This document shows, one piece after another, positions 26,982 to 36,281 of a DNA stretch of 51,889 nucleotides. The notes beneath the pieces were generated by a model. It saw only the letters and a program-made list of their open reading frames with translations, was not told the DNA's origin and did not search any database. Origin of the DNA: Gammaproteobacteria bacterium (GTDB taxonomy: Bacteria; Pseudomonadota; Gammaproteobacteria; JAABTG01). Where the stretch lies: NCBI GenBank assembly GCA_017999615.1, contig JAGNLM010000013.1:1-51889 (forward strand), in the 5' to 3' direction. Position 1 is the stretch's first letter; each line of letters opens with the position of its first letter. Position numbers and translations under genes: made by a program.

Positions 26982-27280
26982 GTGTTTACCCCCACGGTCC
27001 ACGTCCCCGGCAGCGTCCCCGGCGGTCTGCGCTACAAGGCGCCCGCCCTTCGGGCGCCACGCGAAGAAGCGCGTGCTCTACCGCCCATGGCGCACCGCCC
27101 CCCCCTTCCAAAGTCCCCAGTGGAACCGAGTCCGCGCAAGCGATTGTTGACCGGGATCAACTACCGCCTCCGCTGCTTCCCTAATGACGGCAACCTCGTG
27201 GGGACATCGTCTGAGAAGCCGCCACCGTCTTCCCTCGACCTAGCAGGCTGTTGAATTCCGGCGGTCCTGAAGGAAAATTT
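26982..27280 (-). promoter_or_regulatory. cas operon upstream region
   Basis: This gap must hold the promoter of the leftward cas operon. It contains a perfect 8-bp hairpin, GGCGCCCG-ccctt-CGGGCGCC (27038-27058), 57 bp before cse2, which could be a 5'-UTR structure or attenuator. A short palindrome, GTTGA-N6-TCAAC, lies at 27146-27161. No strong -35/-10 pair is obvious. At 27242 the word AGCAGGCTGTTGAA resembles ends of some insertion sequences. Confidence 0.45.
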
Positions 27281-28955
27281 TCAAGACGCCCCCCCCGCCC
27301 TCTCCACCGCCGCCTTCGCGAGCGCGTTCCGCCGCCCGATCAGCTCGTCCAGCCGCGCCCGCTTCTCCGCAGGACTCAGCTCCGCCGCCCGCTGCACCCG
27401 GTCCATCTGGGCCCGGGTCTGGCTCATCCCCTCCGTCGCCCGCTTGAGCCCCGGCCGCGCCGCGAGCTTCTCGGAGTTCTCCTCCGCCAGCGCCCGCGCC
27501 TCCTCCCCCCGGCCCTCCTCCTGGAGCGTCCGCACCGTCCGGTAGAGCTCCTCGGCCTCGCGCGCCATCTCGTAGAGCTCGGTCCTATACCTCGTCGAGA
27601 AGGCCGGGGACTCGCGCACGAACGCCTTCACCACCGGCACCTCGTCCCAGCGGCGCTCCGCCCGGGGCGGTGCGCCCTCCGCCCAACGCACGGCGATGTC
27701 GGCCGCCTCCAGCGCGTAGGCCCCGAGCGCCCCGAGGTAGCCCCGCCACAGGTGCTCCAGCTGCTTCGGCGAGACCCCGGTCGCCTCCGAGGTGAAGGAC
27801 CCGAGCGCGCGCATGCTGGCGCTGGTCGACTCGTCGTAGCGGGCGAAGGGCCGCTTGCCGGCATCCGCCAGCCCCTCGATGGGCCGGCCGGTGAAGGCAT
27901 CCCGGTTGGCGTAGAGCTCGGCGAGCGGCTTCACGGCCTGGGGCACCGGGTCGAAGGCGAGCGTGTCGCGGATAGCCCAGAGGAGGCGCTCGAAGGAGGT
28001 CTTCGTGTCGTCGCGCCCGAGGAGGTTGCGGGCCACGCGCTCGGGCACGGTGCCGTAGAGGAGCCCGATCTCGAACGGCTTGGGCAGCCGCAGGTGCTGG
28101 GTCCCGCCCTGCCCGTCCGGGAGCCAGAAGTGCCAGTTCGCGTCCCGGTCCCACTCCTCGAGCGCCTCGTAGTCCTCCCGGTCGTGGTTCAACGCGAGGA
28201 GCGCGAGCGAGAAGAGCGCGATCAACGCCCCGCGGGCGAGGATCTGGGGCCGACTCAACGCCCCCCGCGCGCCCGAGCTTGTAGAGGCCCTGGAGCCGCG
28301 CGTTGAAGAACGGCAGCACGTCGCCCAAGAGGCGAAAGAGCGTCCAGTTGCCGCGCATCGAGTAGTCCATCAGGTCTTTGGCCTGGTAGGCAGCCTCGGT
28401 CGTGGAGCCGGTCGCGCGCAGGGTCGCCTCGAAGGTCGCCTCGCGGTTGGCGTTCTCGAGGGCATCCCCGAGGCTCCGGTACTTCTCCCAGAGCCGGGCG
28501 GGGGTGTCGAGGACGGTCGCGAGGTAGCGATCTGCGGCCGCCGCGTCGTAGCCCCGGGCCCGCAGCGCCCGGCGGATGGCGCGGGCGACCTCCCCCGGGT
28601 CCCCGGCGTTGACGTACCCGCCCATGAACGAGGCCCCGGCGAACATCATGTCCCTCAGCCCCCCGCTCTCGCGGAGCGTCTTCAGCGCCCCCCGCACGCT
28701 GTCCACCCCGGGGCGGAAGGCGTGCTCGGAGATGGTCCAGGCATGCAGCGCATCGCGCACGAAGTTCCGGAGCATGAAGGCCGGATCGGCGGTGACCGCC
28801 GCGGTCAGGAGCCGCTGGAAGGCCCGCAGCGGCTTCACCAGCCCCCCGAGGGCCTCCTGGCTCACCGCCGTGAGGCCGCGCAGGAGCGGCTCTTCACTTG
28901 CGTGCGCGGCACGAGTGCGCGGGCGAGCTCGGCGGCCGGGAGGGCCGCGTAAGCT
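27281..28955 (-). pseudogene. Phage large polyvalent protein fragment (LPD38-type), frameshifted
   Basis: Three collinear pieces in different frames form the C-terminal part of a giant phage/prophage polyvalent protein: AYAALPAAELARALVPRTQ; RNFVRDALHAWTISEHAFRP to LPFFNARLQGLYKLGRA; and ALSRPQILARGALIALFSLA, then KPFEIGLLYGTVPERVARNL to the end. The second break lies at a run of six C (28261-28266). Such proteins are injected or packaged by large phages and conjugative elements. The 5' part of the gene is missing; it ends about 25 bp from tRNA-Met, a common integration target. Confidence 0.75.
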
Positions 28956-28977
28956 GTTGAAGAGATTGCTGTTCTGG

Positions 28978-29054
28978 TGGTGGCTACGGGTGGGATCGAA
29001 CCACCGACCTCAGCATTATGAGTGCCGCGCTCTAACCGGCTGAGCTACGTAGCC
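28978..29054 (-). tRNA. tRNA-Met (CAT), elongator type
   Basis: The 77-nt cloverleaf reads GGCTACGTAGCTCAGCCGGT at the 5' end, with anticodon loop CTCATAA, T-loop GGTTCGATCCC and encoded CCA. The acceptor stem GGCTACG/CGTAGCC pairs fully. It closely resembles E. coli elongator tRNA-Met. It borders the phage fragment on one side and ychF on the other. Confidence 0.97.
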
Positions 29055-29144
29055 GCAGTGAAGGCTGCGAACGATATCGGAAAAGGCCTTCCGCGGGCAA
29101 GCGCCCGGCCAGGTCGAGGTCGGCGAAATCGAGTTCGACCCCAT

Positions 29145-30236
29145 TTAGACGTTGAACCGGAAGTGGACCACGTCGCCGTCGGCGACGACGTACTCCTTGC
29201 CTTCCAGCCGCAGGCGGCCGGCCTCCTTGGCGCCTTGCTCGCCGCCGTAGCGGATGTAGTCGTCGTAGGCGATGACCTCGGCGCGGATGAAGCCGCGCTC
29301 GAAGTCGGTGTGGATCTTCCCGGCGGCCTGGGGCGCGGTGGCGCCGACGGGGATGGTCCAGGCGCGGACCTCCTTCGGGCCGGCGGTGAAGAAGGTCTGC
29401 AGGTGCAGCAGGCGGTAGCCGGCGCGGATGACCCGGTTCAGGCCCGGCTCCTCGAGCCCGAGGTCCGCCAGGAACTCCTTCTGCTCCGCGGGGGCGAGCT
29501 GGGCCAGCTCGGCCTCGATCTTGGCGCAGACCGCGACCACTTCGGAGCCCTCCTCCGCGGCGCGACGGGTGACGGCGTCGAGGAAGGGGTTGTCGTGGAA
29601 GCCGTCCTCGGCCACGTTGGCGAGGTAGAGGACCGGCTTCTGGGTGAGGAGGAAGAGCGGGCGCAGGAGCTCGGCCTCCTCGCGCGCGAGGTCCATGGAG
29701 CGCACGGGCCTGCCGGCGCCCAGGTGCTCCAGCACCCGCTCGAGGAGGGCCTTCTGGGCAAGCGCCTCCTTGTCGCCGGCCTTGGACGCCTTCGCCGCCT
29801 TCTGCAGGGCGCGCTCCACGGCCTCCAGGTCCGCGAGCTCGAGCTCGGTGTCGATCACCTCGATGTCCCCGAGCGGGTCGATCTTGCCGGAGACGTGGAC
29901 CACGTCCGGGTCCACGAAGCAGCGCACCACGTGGGCGATGGCCTGGGTCTCGCGGATGTTGCCGAGGAACTTGTTGCCGAGGCCCTCGCCCCGGGAGGCC
30001 CCCGCCACCAAACCTGCGATGTCCACGAACTCCATCGTCGTGGCGATGACCTTTGCCGGCTTGACGATGGCCGCCAGCGCGTCCAGCCGCGCGTCGGGCA
30101 TGGGCACCACACCCACGTTCGGGTCGATGGTGCAGAAGGGGTAGTTCTCGGCCGGGATCTGGTTGGCCGTGAGCGCGTTGAAGAGCGTCGATTTGCCGAC
30201 GTTGGGAAGACCGACGATGCCGCAGCGAAAGCCCAT
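29145..30236 (-). CDS. ychF: Redox-regulated ribosome-binding ATPase YchF (Obg-like)
   Basis: The 363-residue translation-factor-class P-loop protein shows G1 [18 protein letters not shown], the G3-like [20 protein letters not shown], a coiled-coil insertion (about 130-200, [17 protein letters not shown]) and a C-terminal TGS domain ending [20 protein letters not shown] then DVVHFRFNV. YchF binds ribosomes and prefers ATP. It lies downstream of pth in the conserved prs-rplY-pth-ychF order. Confidence 0.97.
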   Translation of the reverse strand: MGFRCGIVGLPNVGKSTLFNALTANQIPAENYPFCTIDPNVGVVPMPDARLDALAAIVKPAKVIATTMEFVDIAGLVAGASRGEGLGNKFLGNIRETQAIAHVVRCFVDPDVVHVSGKIDPLGDIEVIDTELELADLEAVERALQKAAKASKAGDKEALAQKALLERVLEHLGAGRPVRSMDLAREEAELLRPLFLLTQKPVLYLANVAEDGFHDNPFLDAVTRRAAEEGSEVVAVCAKIEAELAQLAPAEQKEFLADLGLEEPGLNRVIRAGYRLLHLQTFFTAGPKEVRAWTIPVGATAPQAAGKIHTDFERGFIRAEVIAYDDYIRYGGEQGAKEAGRLRLEGKEYVVADGDVVHFRFNV

Positions 30237-30258
30237 GGTGACGACGCGTCCCCTTTCC

Positions 30259-30302
30259 TAGTCCAAGCCTGGTCCAAGCCTGGTCCAAGCCTGGTCCGAG
30301 CC
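30259..30302. repeat. 11-bp tandem repeat between pth and ychF
   Basis: Four consecutive 11-mers (TAGTCCAAGCC, TGGTCCAAGCC twice, TGGTCCGAGCC) fill the gap. A related 11-bp-period array lies between prs and rplY. It is non-coding in the proper frames. Confidence 0.9.
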
Positions 30303-30321
30303 TCTGGCCTCCGGCGAAGGC

Positions 30322-30963
30322 TTACCCCTCCCCGGTACCCTTGCCCTCCCCGGTACCCTTGCCCTCCCCCTCCGCGGCCGGCGGGCGGGGCCTGGCGTTC
30401 AACAGATTCATCACCCGTGCCGCGTCACCGGACGCGATGCGCGGAAGAAGCTCGAGCGCGCGGCCGATCGACTCGTGGATCAGGCGCGCCTCCTCGGCCA
30501 GGGGGCGGTTCAGCACGTAGCTCACCACGTCACCCCCGGGCCCCGGGTGGCCGACCCCCACCCGCAGGCGCAGGAAGTCGTCGCTGCCCAGGCAGGCCAG
30601 GATGTCGCGCAGCCCGTTGTGGCCGCCGTGGCCGCCGCCCCGCTTGAGGCGCACGGTGCCCGGCGGCAGGTCCAGGTCGTCGTGGACCACCAGGACCTGC
30701 TGGGGGTCCAGGCGGTAGAAGCCGGCGAGGGCCGCCACCGACTGGCCGCTGTGGTTCATGAAGGTCTCGGGCTTGAGCAGCCAGACCCGGCCGCCGATGT
30801 CCGCCTCGGCGACCTCGCCCAGGAACTTCGCCGCGCGGCGAAAGACGAGCCTCCGGTCCGCCGCCAGGCGGTCCAGGAACCAGAACCCCGCGTTGTGGCG
30901 CGTGTCCGCGTAGCGGGGCCCGGGATTCCCGAGCCCCGCCACGAGCGCGAGGGCCGCAGCCAC
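30322..30963 (-). CDS. pth: Peptidyl-tRNA hydrolase
   Basis: Pth recycles peptidyl-tRNAs released by abortive translation. The 213-residue enzyme has the catalytic histidine in DTRHNAGFWFLDRLA, LLKPETFMNHSGQSVAAL, HDDLDLPPGTVRLKRGGGHG and GLRDILACLGSDDFLRLRVG. After residue 195 there is an unusual repetitive tail, EGEGKGTGEGKGTGEG, made by an 18-nt tandem repeat (30322-30370), which is not part of the fold. rplY precedes it by 18 bp. Confidence 0.97.
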   Translation of the reverse strand: MAAALALVAGLGNPGPRYADTRHNAGFWFLDRLAADRRLVFRRAAKFLGEVAEADIGGRVWLLKPETFMNHSGQSVAALAGFYRLDPQQVLVVHDDLDLPPGTVRLKRGGGHGGHNGLRDILACLGSDDFLRLRVGVGHPGPGGDVVSYVLNRPLAEEARLIHESIGRALELLPRIASGDAARVMNLLNARPRPPAAEGEGKGTGEGKGTGEG

Positions 30964-30981
30964 GCCGGCCCGGCAGCCCCG

Positions 30982-31608
30982 TTACGGCGCAGGGGTGGGA
31001 GTGGCCGCCGCTTCCGCGGCAGGCGCTTCCTCGCCGCCGTGGGGACGGGCCACCATCACCACCGGCCGGTCGGTCTCCTCGCTGACGGGGTGGGAGAGCT
31101 CGACCCCGGCCGGTAGCACCAGCTCGGAGAGGCGCACGCCCTGGCCCAGCTCGACGCCCGCCAGGTCGACGGCGATGAACTCCGGCAGGTCCTTCGGCAG
31201 ACAGCCCACCTCCACCTCGGTGGCCAGGCGGTGGACGACGCCGCCGGCCTTGAGCCCCACGCAGGCCTCTTCGTTGATGAAGTGCAGCGGCACGCGCATG
31301 TGCAGACGGCGGCTGGCGCTGACCCGCTGCAGGTCCACGTGCAGGAGCTGGCGCTTGTAGGGGTGGCGGTGAATGTCCTTCAGCACCACGCTCTGGGTCT
31401 CCGACCCGAGGTTCAGGGTCAGCACGTGCGAATAGAAGGCCTGGTTCTCCAGCCGGCGGTTCAGCTCGTTCTGGATGAGCGTGACCGGCATCGGCTCATC
31501 GTCTCCGCCGTAGACAATCGCCGGGACCTTGCCGTCACGGCGCAGGCGGCGGCTCGCACCTTTCCCCACGTCGGCCCGGCGCTCGGCGCTCAGCTCGAAC
31601 TCGTTCAT
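30982..31608 (-). CDS. rplY: 50S ribosomal protein L25 (CTC family)
   Basis: The 208-residue long form of L25 binds 5S rRNA. It starts MNEFELSAERRADVGKGASR, then RLRRDGKVPAIVYGG; the 5S-binding domain runs to about residue 95 (HVDLQRV). The TL5/CTC beta domain follows (VPLHFINEEACVGLKAGGVV), ending in an Ala/Pro-rich tail. I placed the start at 31608, after GGGAGAAGGGG. It is cotranscribed with prs and pth. Confidence 0.96.
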   Translation of the reverse strand: MNEFELSAERRADVGKGASRRLRRDGKVPAIVYGGDDEPMPVTLIQNELNRRLENQAFYSHVLTLNLGSETQSVVLKDIHRHPYKRQLLHVDLQRVSASRRLHMRVPLHFINEEACVGLKAGGVVHRLATEVEVGCLPKDLPEFIAVDLAGVELGQGVRLSELVLPAGVELSHPVSEETDRPVVMVARPHGGEEAPAAEAAATPTPAP

Positions 31609-31679
31609 GCCCCTTCTCCCGTAGTACTCCACACGCCGTCTCGCGACGGCCAAACCGCCTCCCCGCGACCAGGGAGACG

Positions 31680-31745
31680 CCAATCGAAACCTGATCGGAC
31701 CCTGGTCCGACCCTGGTCGACGCCCGATCCAAACCTAATCGACGA
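31680..31745. repeat. 11-bp-period repeat between prs and rplY
   Basis: Six imperfect 11-mers of the type CTGGTCCGACC run through the gap, the last overlapping the prs stop codon (31735-31737). They share the TGGTCCRA core with the array at 30259-30302. Confidence 0.75.
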
Positions 31746-32694
31746 ACAGCGAGCTCACCGACTCTTCGGTGCTGATCCGGCGCATGCTCTCGGCGAGCAT
31801 CTCGGCGATGCTGAGCTGGCGCACGCGCTCGCAGCGCTCGGCCTCGGGCGCGAGGGGGATGGTGTCCGTCACCACCAGCTCGTCCAGCACCGAGGCCTCG
31901 AGGTTCTTCACCGCGGGGCCCGAGAGCACCGGGTGCGTGCAGTACGCGACCACCTTGCGGGCGCCCGCCTGCTTCAGCGCCCGGGCGCCCTCCGTGAGCG
32001 TGCCGGCGGTGTCCACCAGGTCGTCGACGATGATGCAGTCCCGGTCCTCCACGTCGCCGATCACGTGCATCACCCGGGCCTCGTTCGGGCGGGGGCGGCG
32101 CTTGTCGATGATGGCGAGCTCCGCGTCGTCCAGGCGCTTGGCGAGCGCCCGGGCCCGCACCACGCCGCCCACGTCCGGGGAGACGACCCGGATCCGGCTC
32201 GACATGTGCCGGCGCCAGATGTCGCCGAGGAGCACGGGCGAGGCGTACACGTTGTCCACCGGCACGTCGAAGAAGCCCTGGACCTGGTCGGCGTGGAGGT
32301 CGATGGTGAGGACGCGGTCCGCACCCACCACCCCGACCATCCGGGCCACGACCTTGGCCGTGATCGGCACCCGCGCCGAGCGCGGGCGGCGGTCCTGGCG
32401 CGCATAGCCGAAATAGGGGAAGACCGCCGTGATCCGCCGGGCCGAGGCCCGCCGGAGGGCGTCCACCATGACCAGCGCCTCCATCAGGTTGTGGGCGGTG
32501 GGGGCGCAGGTGGACTGGACCACGAAGACGTCCTTGCCCCGGACGTTCTCCATGATCTCCACCATCACCTCGCCGTCGCTGAAGGTGCCCACGACGGCCT
32601 TGCCGAGCGCCATGTTCAGGTGCCGAGCGAGCGCTTCCGCCAGGGGATGGTTGGAGTTCCCCGCGAAGACCATCATGGAGCTGCCGTCAGACAC
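31735..32694 (-). CDS. prs: Ribose-phosphate pyrophosphokinase
   Basis: Prs makes PRPP from ribose 5-phosphate and ATP for nucleotide, histidine and NAD synthesis. The 319-residue protein has [20 protein letters not shown], the FSDGE loop, [12 protein letters not shown], the metal-binding [15 protein letters not shown] and the PRPP loop [15 protein letters not shown] chose GTG 32694 because GGGGGG lies just upstream. tRNA-Gln is immediately upstream, as in other gammaproteobacteria. Confidence 0.97.
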   Translation of the reverse strand: MSDGSSMMVFAGNSNHPLAEALARHLNMALGKAVVGTFSDGEVMVEIMENVRGKDVFVVQSTCAPTAHNLMEALVMVDALRRASARRITAVFPYFGYARQDRRPRSARVPITAKVVARMVGVVGADRVLTIDLHADQVQGFFDVPVDNVYASPVLLGDIWRRHMSSRIRVVSPDVGGVVRARALAKRLDDAELAIIDKRRPRPNEARVMHVIGDVEDRDCIIVDDLVDTAGTLTEGARALKQAGARKVVAYCTHPVLSGPAVKNLEASVLDELVVTDTIPLAPEAERCERVRQLSIAEMLAESMRRISTEESVSSLFVD

Positions 32695-32727
32695 TGTCCC
32701 CCCCCGAGAAGGCACGGTTGCGTAGAG

Positions 32728-32799
32728 CTGGGGCGCCAGGATTCGAACCTGGGAATGCCGGAACCAAAATCCGGTGCCTTACCACTTGGCCACGCCCCA
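32728..32799 (-). tRNA. tRNA-Gln (TTG)
   Basis: The 72-nt gene starts TGGGGCGTGGCCAAGTGGTA and has anticodon loop TTTTGGT (anticodon TTG), T-loop GGTTCGAATCC and acceptor CGCCCCA with G discriminator. CCA is not encoded. Its location between ispE and prs is the conserved gammaproteobacterial position. Confidence 0.97.
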
Positions 32800-33693
32800 T
32801 CAGTGGGCCGGCGCGGCGCCGGCCGTGAGCAGCAGGGACACGTTGCGCCCCCTCGCCACGAAGCCGCGCCAGGGTGGCGGCAGGTCCGCCGCGAGCGCCC
32901 GGGCCTGGGCCTCGCTCCCCAGCACGGCGAACACGCAGGCGCCGGTCCCCGTCATGCGGGCCGTCGCCCGGGCCTCCAGCCAGCGCAGCGCCTGGTCGAC
33001 GGGCGGATGGCACCGGCGCACCAGGGGCTCGCAGTCGTTGCCCGCCGCCGCGAGCAGCCCGGCGACGGTCGCAGCGGGCAGCCCGCCCTCGGCTGCGTGG
33101 AAAAGACCGCGTATTTTCAGGAGGGGGCTATCGCGTGTCAATTGCGGATCGGCGAAGACGGCCGCCGTGGACACCGCGCAGCCGGGGTCGACGACGAGGT
33201 ACCAGGGCTCGTCGAGGGCGACCGGCTCGAGCACCTCGCCCACCCCTTCGGCCCAGGCGGCGTGCCCGCGCACGAACACCGGCACGTCCGCCCCCAGGCG
33301 CAGGCCGACGGCCGCGAGCCGCTCCACGCCGAGGCCGAGCCCCCAGAGCCGGTCGAGGGCCACCAGCGTGGTCGCCGCGTCCGAGCTGCCGCCCCCGAGC
33401 CCGCCGCCCGCGGGGATGCGCTTGCCGACGGCGAGGTCCACGCCGAGCCCTGTGCCGGTCTCGGCCTGGAGGAGGCGGGCCGCACGGACCACCAGGTCCT
33501 GCTCGGGCGGCACCTCCGCGAGGCCGGAGACCCGGTGCACGGCCCCGTCCCCGCGCACGCGGAGCTCCACCTCGTCCGCGAGGTCCAGGAACTGGAACAC
33601 CGTCTGCAGGGAGTGGTAGCCGTCGGGCCGCCGGCCGGTGACGCGCAGGAAGAGGTTGAGCTTGGCCGGCGCCGGCCAACGGGAGGCCGTCAC
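32800..33693 (-). CDS. ispE: 4-diphosphocytidyl-2-C-methyl-D-erythritol kinase
   Basis: IspE phosphorylates CDP-ME in the MEP isoprenoid pathway. The 297-residue GHMP kinase starts at GTG 33693 (VTASRWPAPAKLNLFLRVTG), overlapping the lolB stop. It has motif 1 WPAPAKLNLFL, the glycine loop RIPAGGGLGGGSSDAATTLV, GADVPVFVRGHAAWAEGVGE and the C-terminal ARMTGTGACVFAV. The stop directly abuts the tRNA-Gln gene. Confidence 0.96.
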   Translation of the reverse strand: MTASRWPAPAKLNLFLRVTGRRPDGYHSLQTVFQFLDLADEVELRVRGDGAVHRVSGLAEVPPEQDLVVRAARLLQAETGTGLGVDLAVGKRIPAGGGLGGGSSDAATTLVALDRLWGLGLGVERLAAVGLRLGADVPVFVRGHAAWAEGVGEVLEPVALDEPWYLVVDPGCAVSTAAVFADPQLTRDSPLLKIRGLFHAAEGGLPAATVAGLLAAAGNDCEPLVRRCHPPVDQALRWLEARATARMTGTGACVFAVLGSEAQARALAADLPPPWRGFVARGRNVSLLLTAGAAPAH

Positions 33694-34310
33694 GAGCCGC
33701 CGAGGTCCCAGCGGTTCACGACGATCTTCGCCCGCACGTCCTCGCGCTCGAACTCCACCCGCGCCGGCAGGGGCACCGGCTGCTGGGGGAGCCAGGCGAG
33801 GTAGCGCACCTCCCACCCGTCCTGGGAGAGGCCGGCGGGCCGCCCCTCGCCGTCGACCAGGCCCCGGGCCCAACCGACATCGGGGTCCGCGAGGCCGAGC
33901 AGCCAGTAGCGCAGGCCGCGCACCGGCACCCACCAGCCGAGGCGCTCCTGCATCAGGGTCTCGGGGCTCACCGCCGAGTAGGACGCGCCCGTCCCGGTGC
34001 GCAGGGTGACCTCGGAGGGACCGCCGGCGATCTCCACGCCCCCCTGGCCGAGGGGGCCGAGGAGGCGGATCCGGTAGTCTTCGCCCTCCTGGCGCCAGAC
34101 GAGGCTCGCGTGCCAGGCCTGCTCGCCGGACTGCACCGAGAGCCGGCCGACCGCCTGCCACTCGGAGAGCGGCTCGAGGGCGGTGCGCCGGGAGTCGAGG
34201 ACCGCCCGGGCGGCCAGCTGGTCGGGCGTCAGCAGGAACGGCGCGCAGGCCTCGACTGCCAGCGCGGCGAGCCCCAGGGCCAGCAGGCGGAAGCCACGGA
34301 GGGGGCTCAC
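33690..34310 (-). CDS. lolB: Outer-membrane lipoprotein insertion protein LolB
   Basis: LolB receives lipoproteins from LolA and inserts them into the outer membrane. The 206-residue product starts at GTG 34310 (overlap with the upstream gene's TGA). It has a lipoprotein signal with cysteine in LALGLAALAVEACAPFL; the lipobox AVEAC is atypical at -2. The LolB domain follows: WQAVGRLSVQSGEQAWHASL, LRTGTGASYSAVSPETLMQE and LRYWLLGLADPD. It is flanked by ispE and the TPR lipoprotein, as usual. Confidence 0.93.
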   Translation of the reverse strand: MSPLRGFRLLALGLAALAVEACAPFLLTPDQLAARAVLDSRRTALEPLSEWQAVGRLSVQSGEQAWHASLVWRQEGEDYRIRLLGPLGQGGVEIAGGPSEVTLRTGTGASYSAVSPETLMQERLGWWVPVRGLRYWLLGLADPDVGWARGLVDGEGRPAGLSQDGWEVRYLAWLPQQPVPLPARVEFEREDVRAKIVVNRWDLGGS

Positions 34311-36091
34311 GGCGCGAGACGGCGCATCAGCTCGGTGATGCGCTTGTTGCCCGGCTCGCGCTTCAACACCGCGTCCCACACCTGCCGCGCGCCGGCCTCG
34401 TCACCGCTCGCCCACAGGACCTCGCCCAGGTGGGCCGCGACCTCCACGTCGTCGCTCTGGGCCGCGGCCCGGCGCAGGTACTCGAGCGCCTCGGGGAGGC
34501 GCCCCAGCCGGAAGAGCACCCAGCCCATGCTGTCCTGGATGTAGTAGTCGTCGGGGCGCTGGGCGAGTGCCCGGACGATGAGGTCGTGGGCCTCCTGGTA
34601 GCGGTCGGTGCGGTCGGCGAGGGTGAAGCCGAGGGCGTTCAGCGCCTGCACGTGGTTGGGGTCCCGGGACAGGATGGCGCGCAGGTCCGCCTCGAGGAGG
34701 TCCAGGCGGTCGAGCTTCTCGCCCACCATCGCGCGGGCGTAGAGCAGGTCGGCGTCGTCCGGGAACTCCTGGAGCGCTAGGTCGTGCACTGTGAGCGCGT
34801 CCTGCAGGCGCCCCGCGTCCACCAGCAACTCGGCCTCCACGAGGACGAGGCGCACGCGGTCCTTGCCGTTCGAGGTCTCCACGCTCTGCAGCCGCTGGCG
34901 GGCCTCGTCGAGGCGGCCCTGGCGCGCGAGCAGCACGCCGAGGCGCACCTGGGCGTCCACGAGGTTGTCGCCCTGCTCCACCTGGCCGTACCAGCTGATC
35001 GCCTCGTCCACCCGGCCCCGGGCCTCGGCGACGTGGCCGAGGTAGAACCGGGCGGTGTTCTGGCGGGCGCCGCGCACCGACAGGGACCGCAGGTGGCGCT
35101 CGGCCTCGTCGAGCTTCTCGGTCTGCAGGTACAACAGCGCGAGGGCGTGGCGGGCATCGCCGTTGTCGGGGTGGGCGTCGACCACGCGCTGGAACTCCGC
35201 GATCGCGTCCTCGTAGCGCTTGTCCGCGACCAGCAGGCGGCCGTGGGCGACCCGCAGGGCGGTCTCGCCCGGGCGCCGGGCGAGCGCCCCGGCGAGGAGG
35301 TCGATGCCCTCCCGGGCCTTGCCCTGGGTCTGCAGGACCTGGGCGTAGAGCAGGACGGTGCCCGGGTCGTCGGGGCGGCTCTGCAGGACCTGCTGCAGGA
35401 TGGAGGCCGCGCGCTCGAGCTTGCCCCCGCGGGCGGCGAGGCTCGCGAGGGCGGACTGGGCGAGCGGGTCGGACTCCTGCCCCGCGACGAAGCGCTCCAT
35501 CGCAGCGAGGGCCAGTTCCTGGTCGCGCTCGCGGGAGAGCATCTCCACCAGCAGCGAGTAGGTCTGGGCGGGCGTCGTCTTGAGGAGCCCGAAGAGCACC
35601 CGCATCTCGGTGACGGCGTCCTCCACCCGCCGGGCCCGCAGATAGATCCCGGCGAGCACGCGGCGGGCCTCGTGGCTCTCGGGGGCCACCTCGACCCAGA
35701 GCCGGGCGGCCTCGAGCGTCGCCGCGTCGTCCTCGGCCGCCGCAGCGATGCGCACCGCGCGTTCCACCACCTCGGGGTCTCGCGTCTCGCGGGCCACCGC
35801 CAGGTAGTGGGTGGCGGACACGTCGAGCTGCCCCCGCCGACCGGCCATCTCGGCGACGAGCAGGCGGTAGACGAGGCTCTTCTCGACCGGGGTACGGCTG
35901 CGCGGGGCCGGCGCGGGCGCCAGCGCGCTGTCCGGCGGGGTCACGGCTTGCGCGGGGGCGGCCTCCGGCGCGGGCACGGCCTCCGACCCGGGGGCCTGGG
36001 GCGAGCCGAGCGCGGCGCAGCCCGCGACCACGAAGAGCGCGAGGAGGGGTGGGGAGAAACGCGCGAGGGCTTGGTCCAGGGCTAGGGGCAT
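34307..36091 (-). CDS. TPR-repeat lipoprotein
   Basis: A 594-residue protein starting MPLALDQALARFSPPLLALF with lipobox VVAGC, so probably outer-membrane anchored. After an Ala/Pro linker it consists of tetratricopeptide repeats almost to the end, for example ARRVLAGIYLRARRVEDAVT, DARHALALLYLQTEKLDEAE, HVQALNALGFTLADRTDRYQ and SMGWVLFRLGRLPEALEYLR. Orthologues sit between hemA and lolB across gammaproteobacteria; the role is uncharacterised, likely as a scaffold in envelope assembly. The ATG at 36091 fits the signal peptide; the longer frame to 36433 is hemA antisense. Confidence 0.9.
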   Translation of the reverse strand: MPLALDQALARFSPPLLALFVVAGCAALGSPQAPGSEAVPAPEAAPAQAVTPPDSALAPAPAPRSRTPVEKSLVYRLLVAEMAGRRGQLDVSATHYLAVARETRDPEVVERAVRIAAAAEDDAATLEAARLWVEVAPESHEARRVLAGIYLRARRVEDAVTEMRVLFGLLKTTPAQTYSLLVEMLSRERDQELALAAMERFVAGQESDPLAQSALASLAARGGKLERAASILQQVLQSRPDDPGTVLLYAQVLQTQGKAREGIDLLAGALARRPGETALRVAHGRLLVADKRYEDAIAEFQRVVDAHPDNGDARHALALLYLQTEKLDEAERHLRSLSVRGARQNTARFYLGHVAEARGRVDEAISWYGQVEQGDNLVDAQVRLGVLLARQGRLDEARQRLQSVETSNGKDRVRLVLVEAELLVDAGRLQDALTVHDLALQEFPDDADLLYARAMVGEKLDRLDLLEADLRAILSRDPNHVQALNALGFTLADRTDRYQEAHDLIVRALAQRPDDYYIQDSMGWVLFRLGRLPEALEYLRRAAAQSDDVEVAAHLGEVLWASGDEAGARQVWDAVLKREPGNKRITELMRRLAP

Positions 36092-36226
36092 CGGGACGCG
36101 TCCGGCTGAGGCTCGGCGTGGGAGACGGCGCGGCGGGCCTGGTGGAGGTGAGTCCGGCGAGACACTAGCGCAGCGGGACGGGCCGGTGCAAGGCAAGGGG
36201 CGCCCCGTCTGGCGCACGCGCCCGGC

Positions 36227-36255
36227 TTGTGTTGCTCGGCTGCATCTCTCACAAT
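36227..36255 (+). promoter_or_regulatory. Sigma-70 promoter candidate for hemA
   Basis: TTGTGT, a 17-bp gap, then CACAAT lies 27 bp before the hemA ATG in the divergent intergenic region. Spacing is ideal and both hexamers match consensus at four positions. Confidence 0.5.
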
Positions 36256-36281
36256 GCGGTGCTCCACAGCCGGCCTCCAGT

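Noticed and set aside
27242-27255. Insertion-sequence end at AGCAGGCTGTTGAA
   Set aside because: A single short word without a partner end or transposase; noted only in the cas upstream region.
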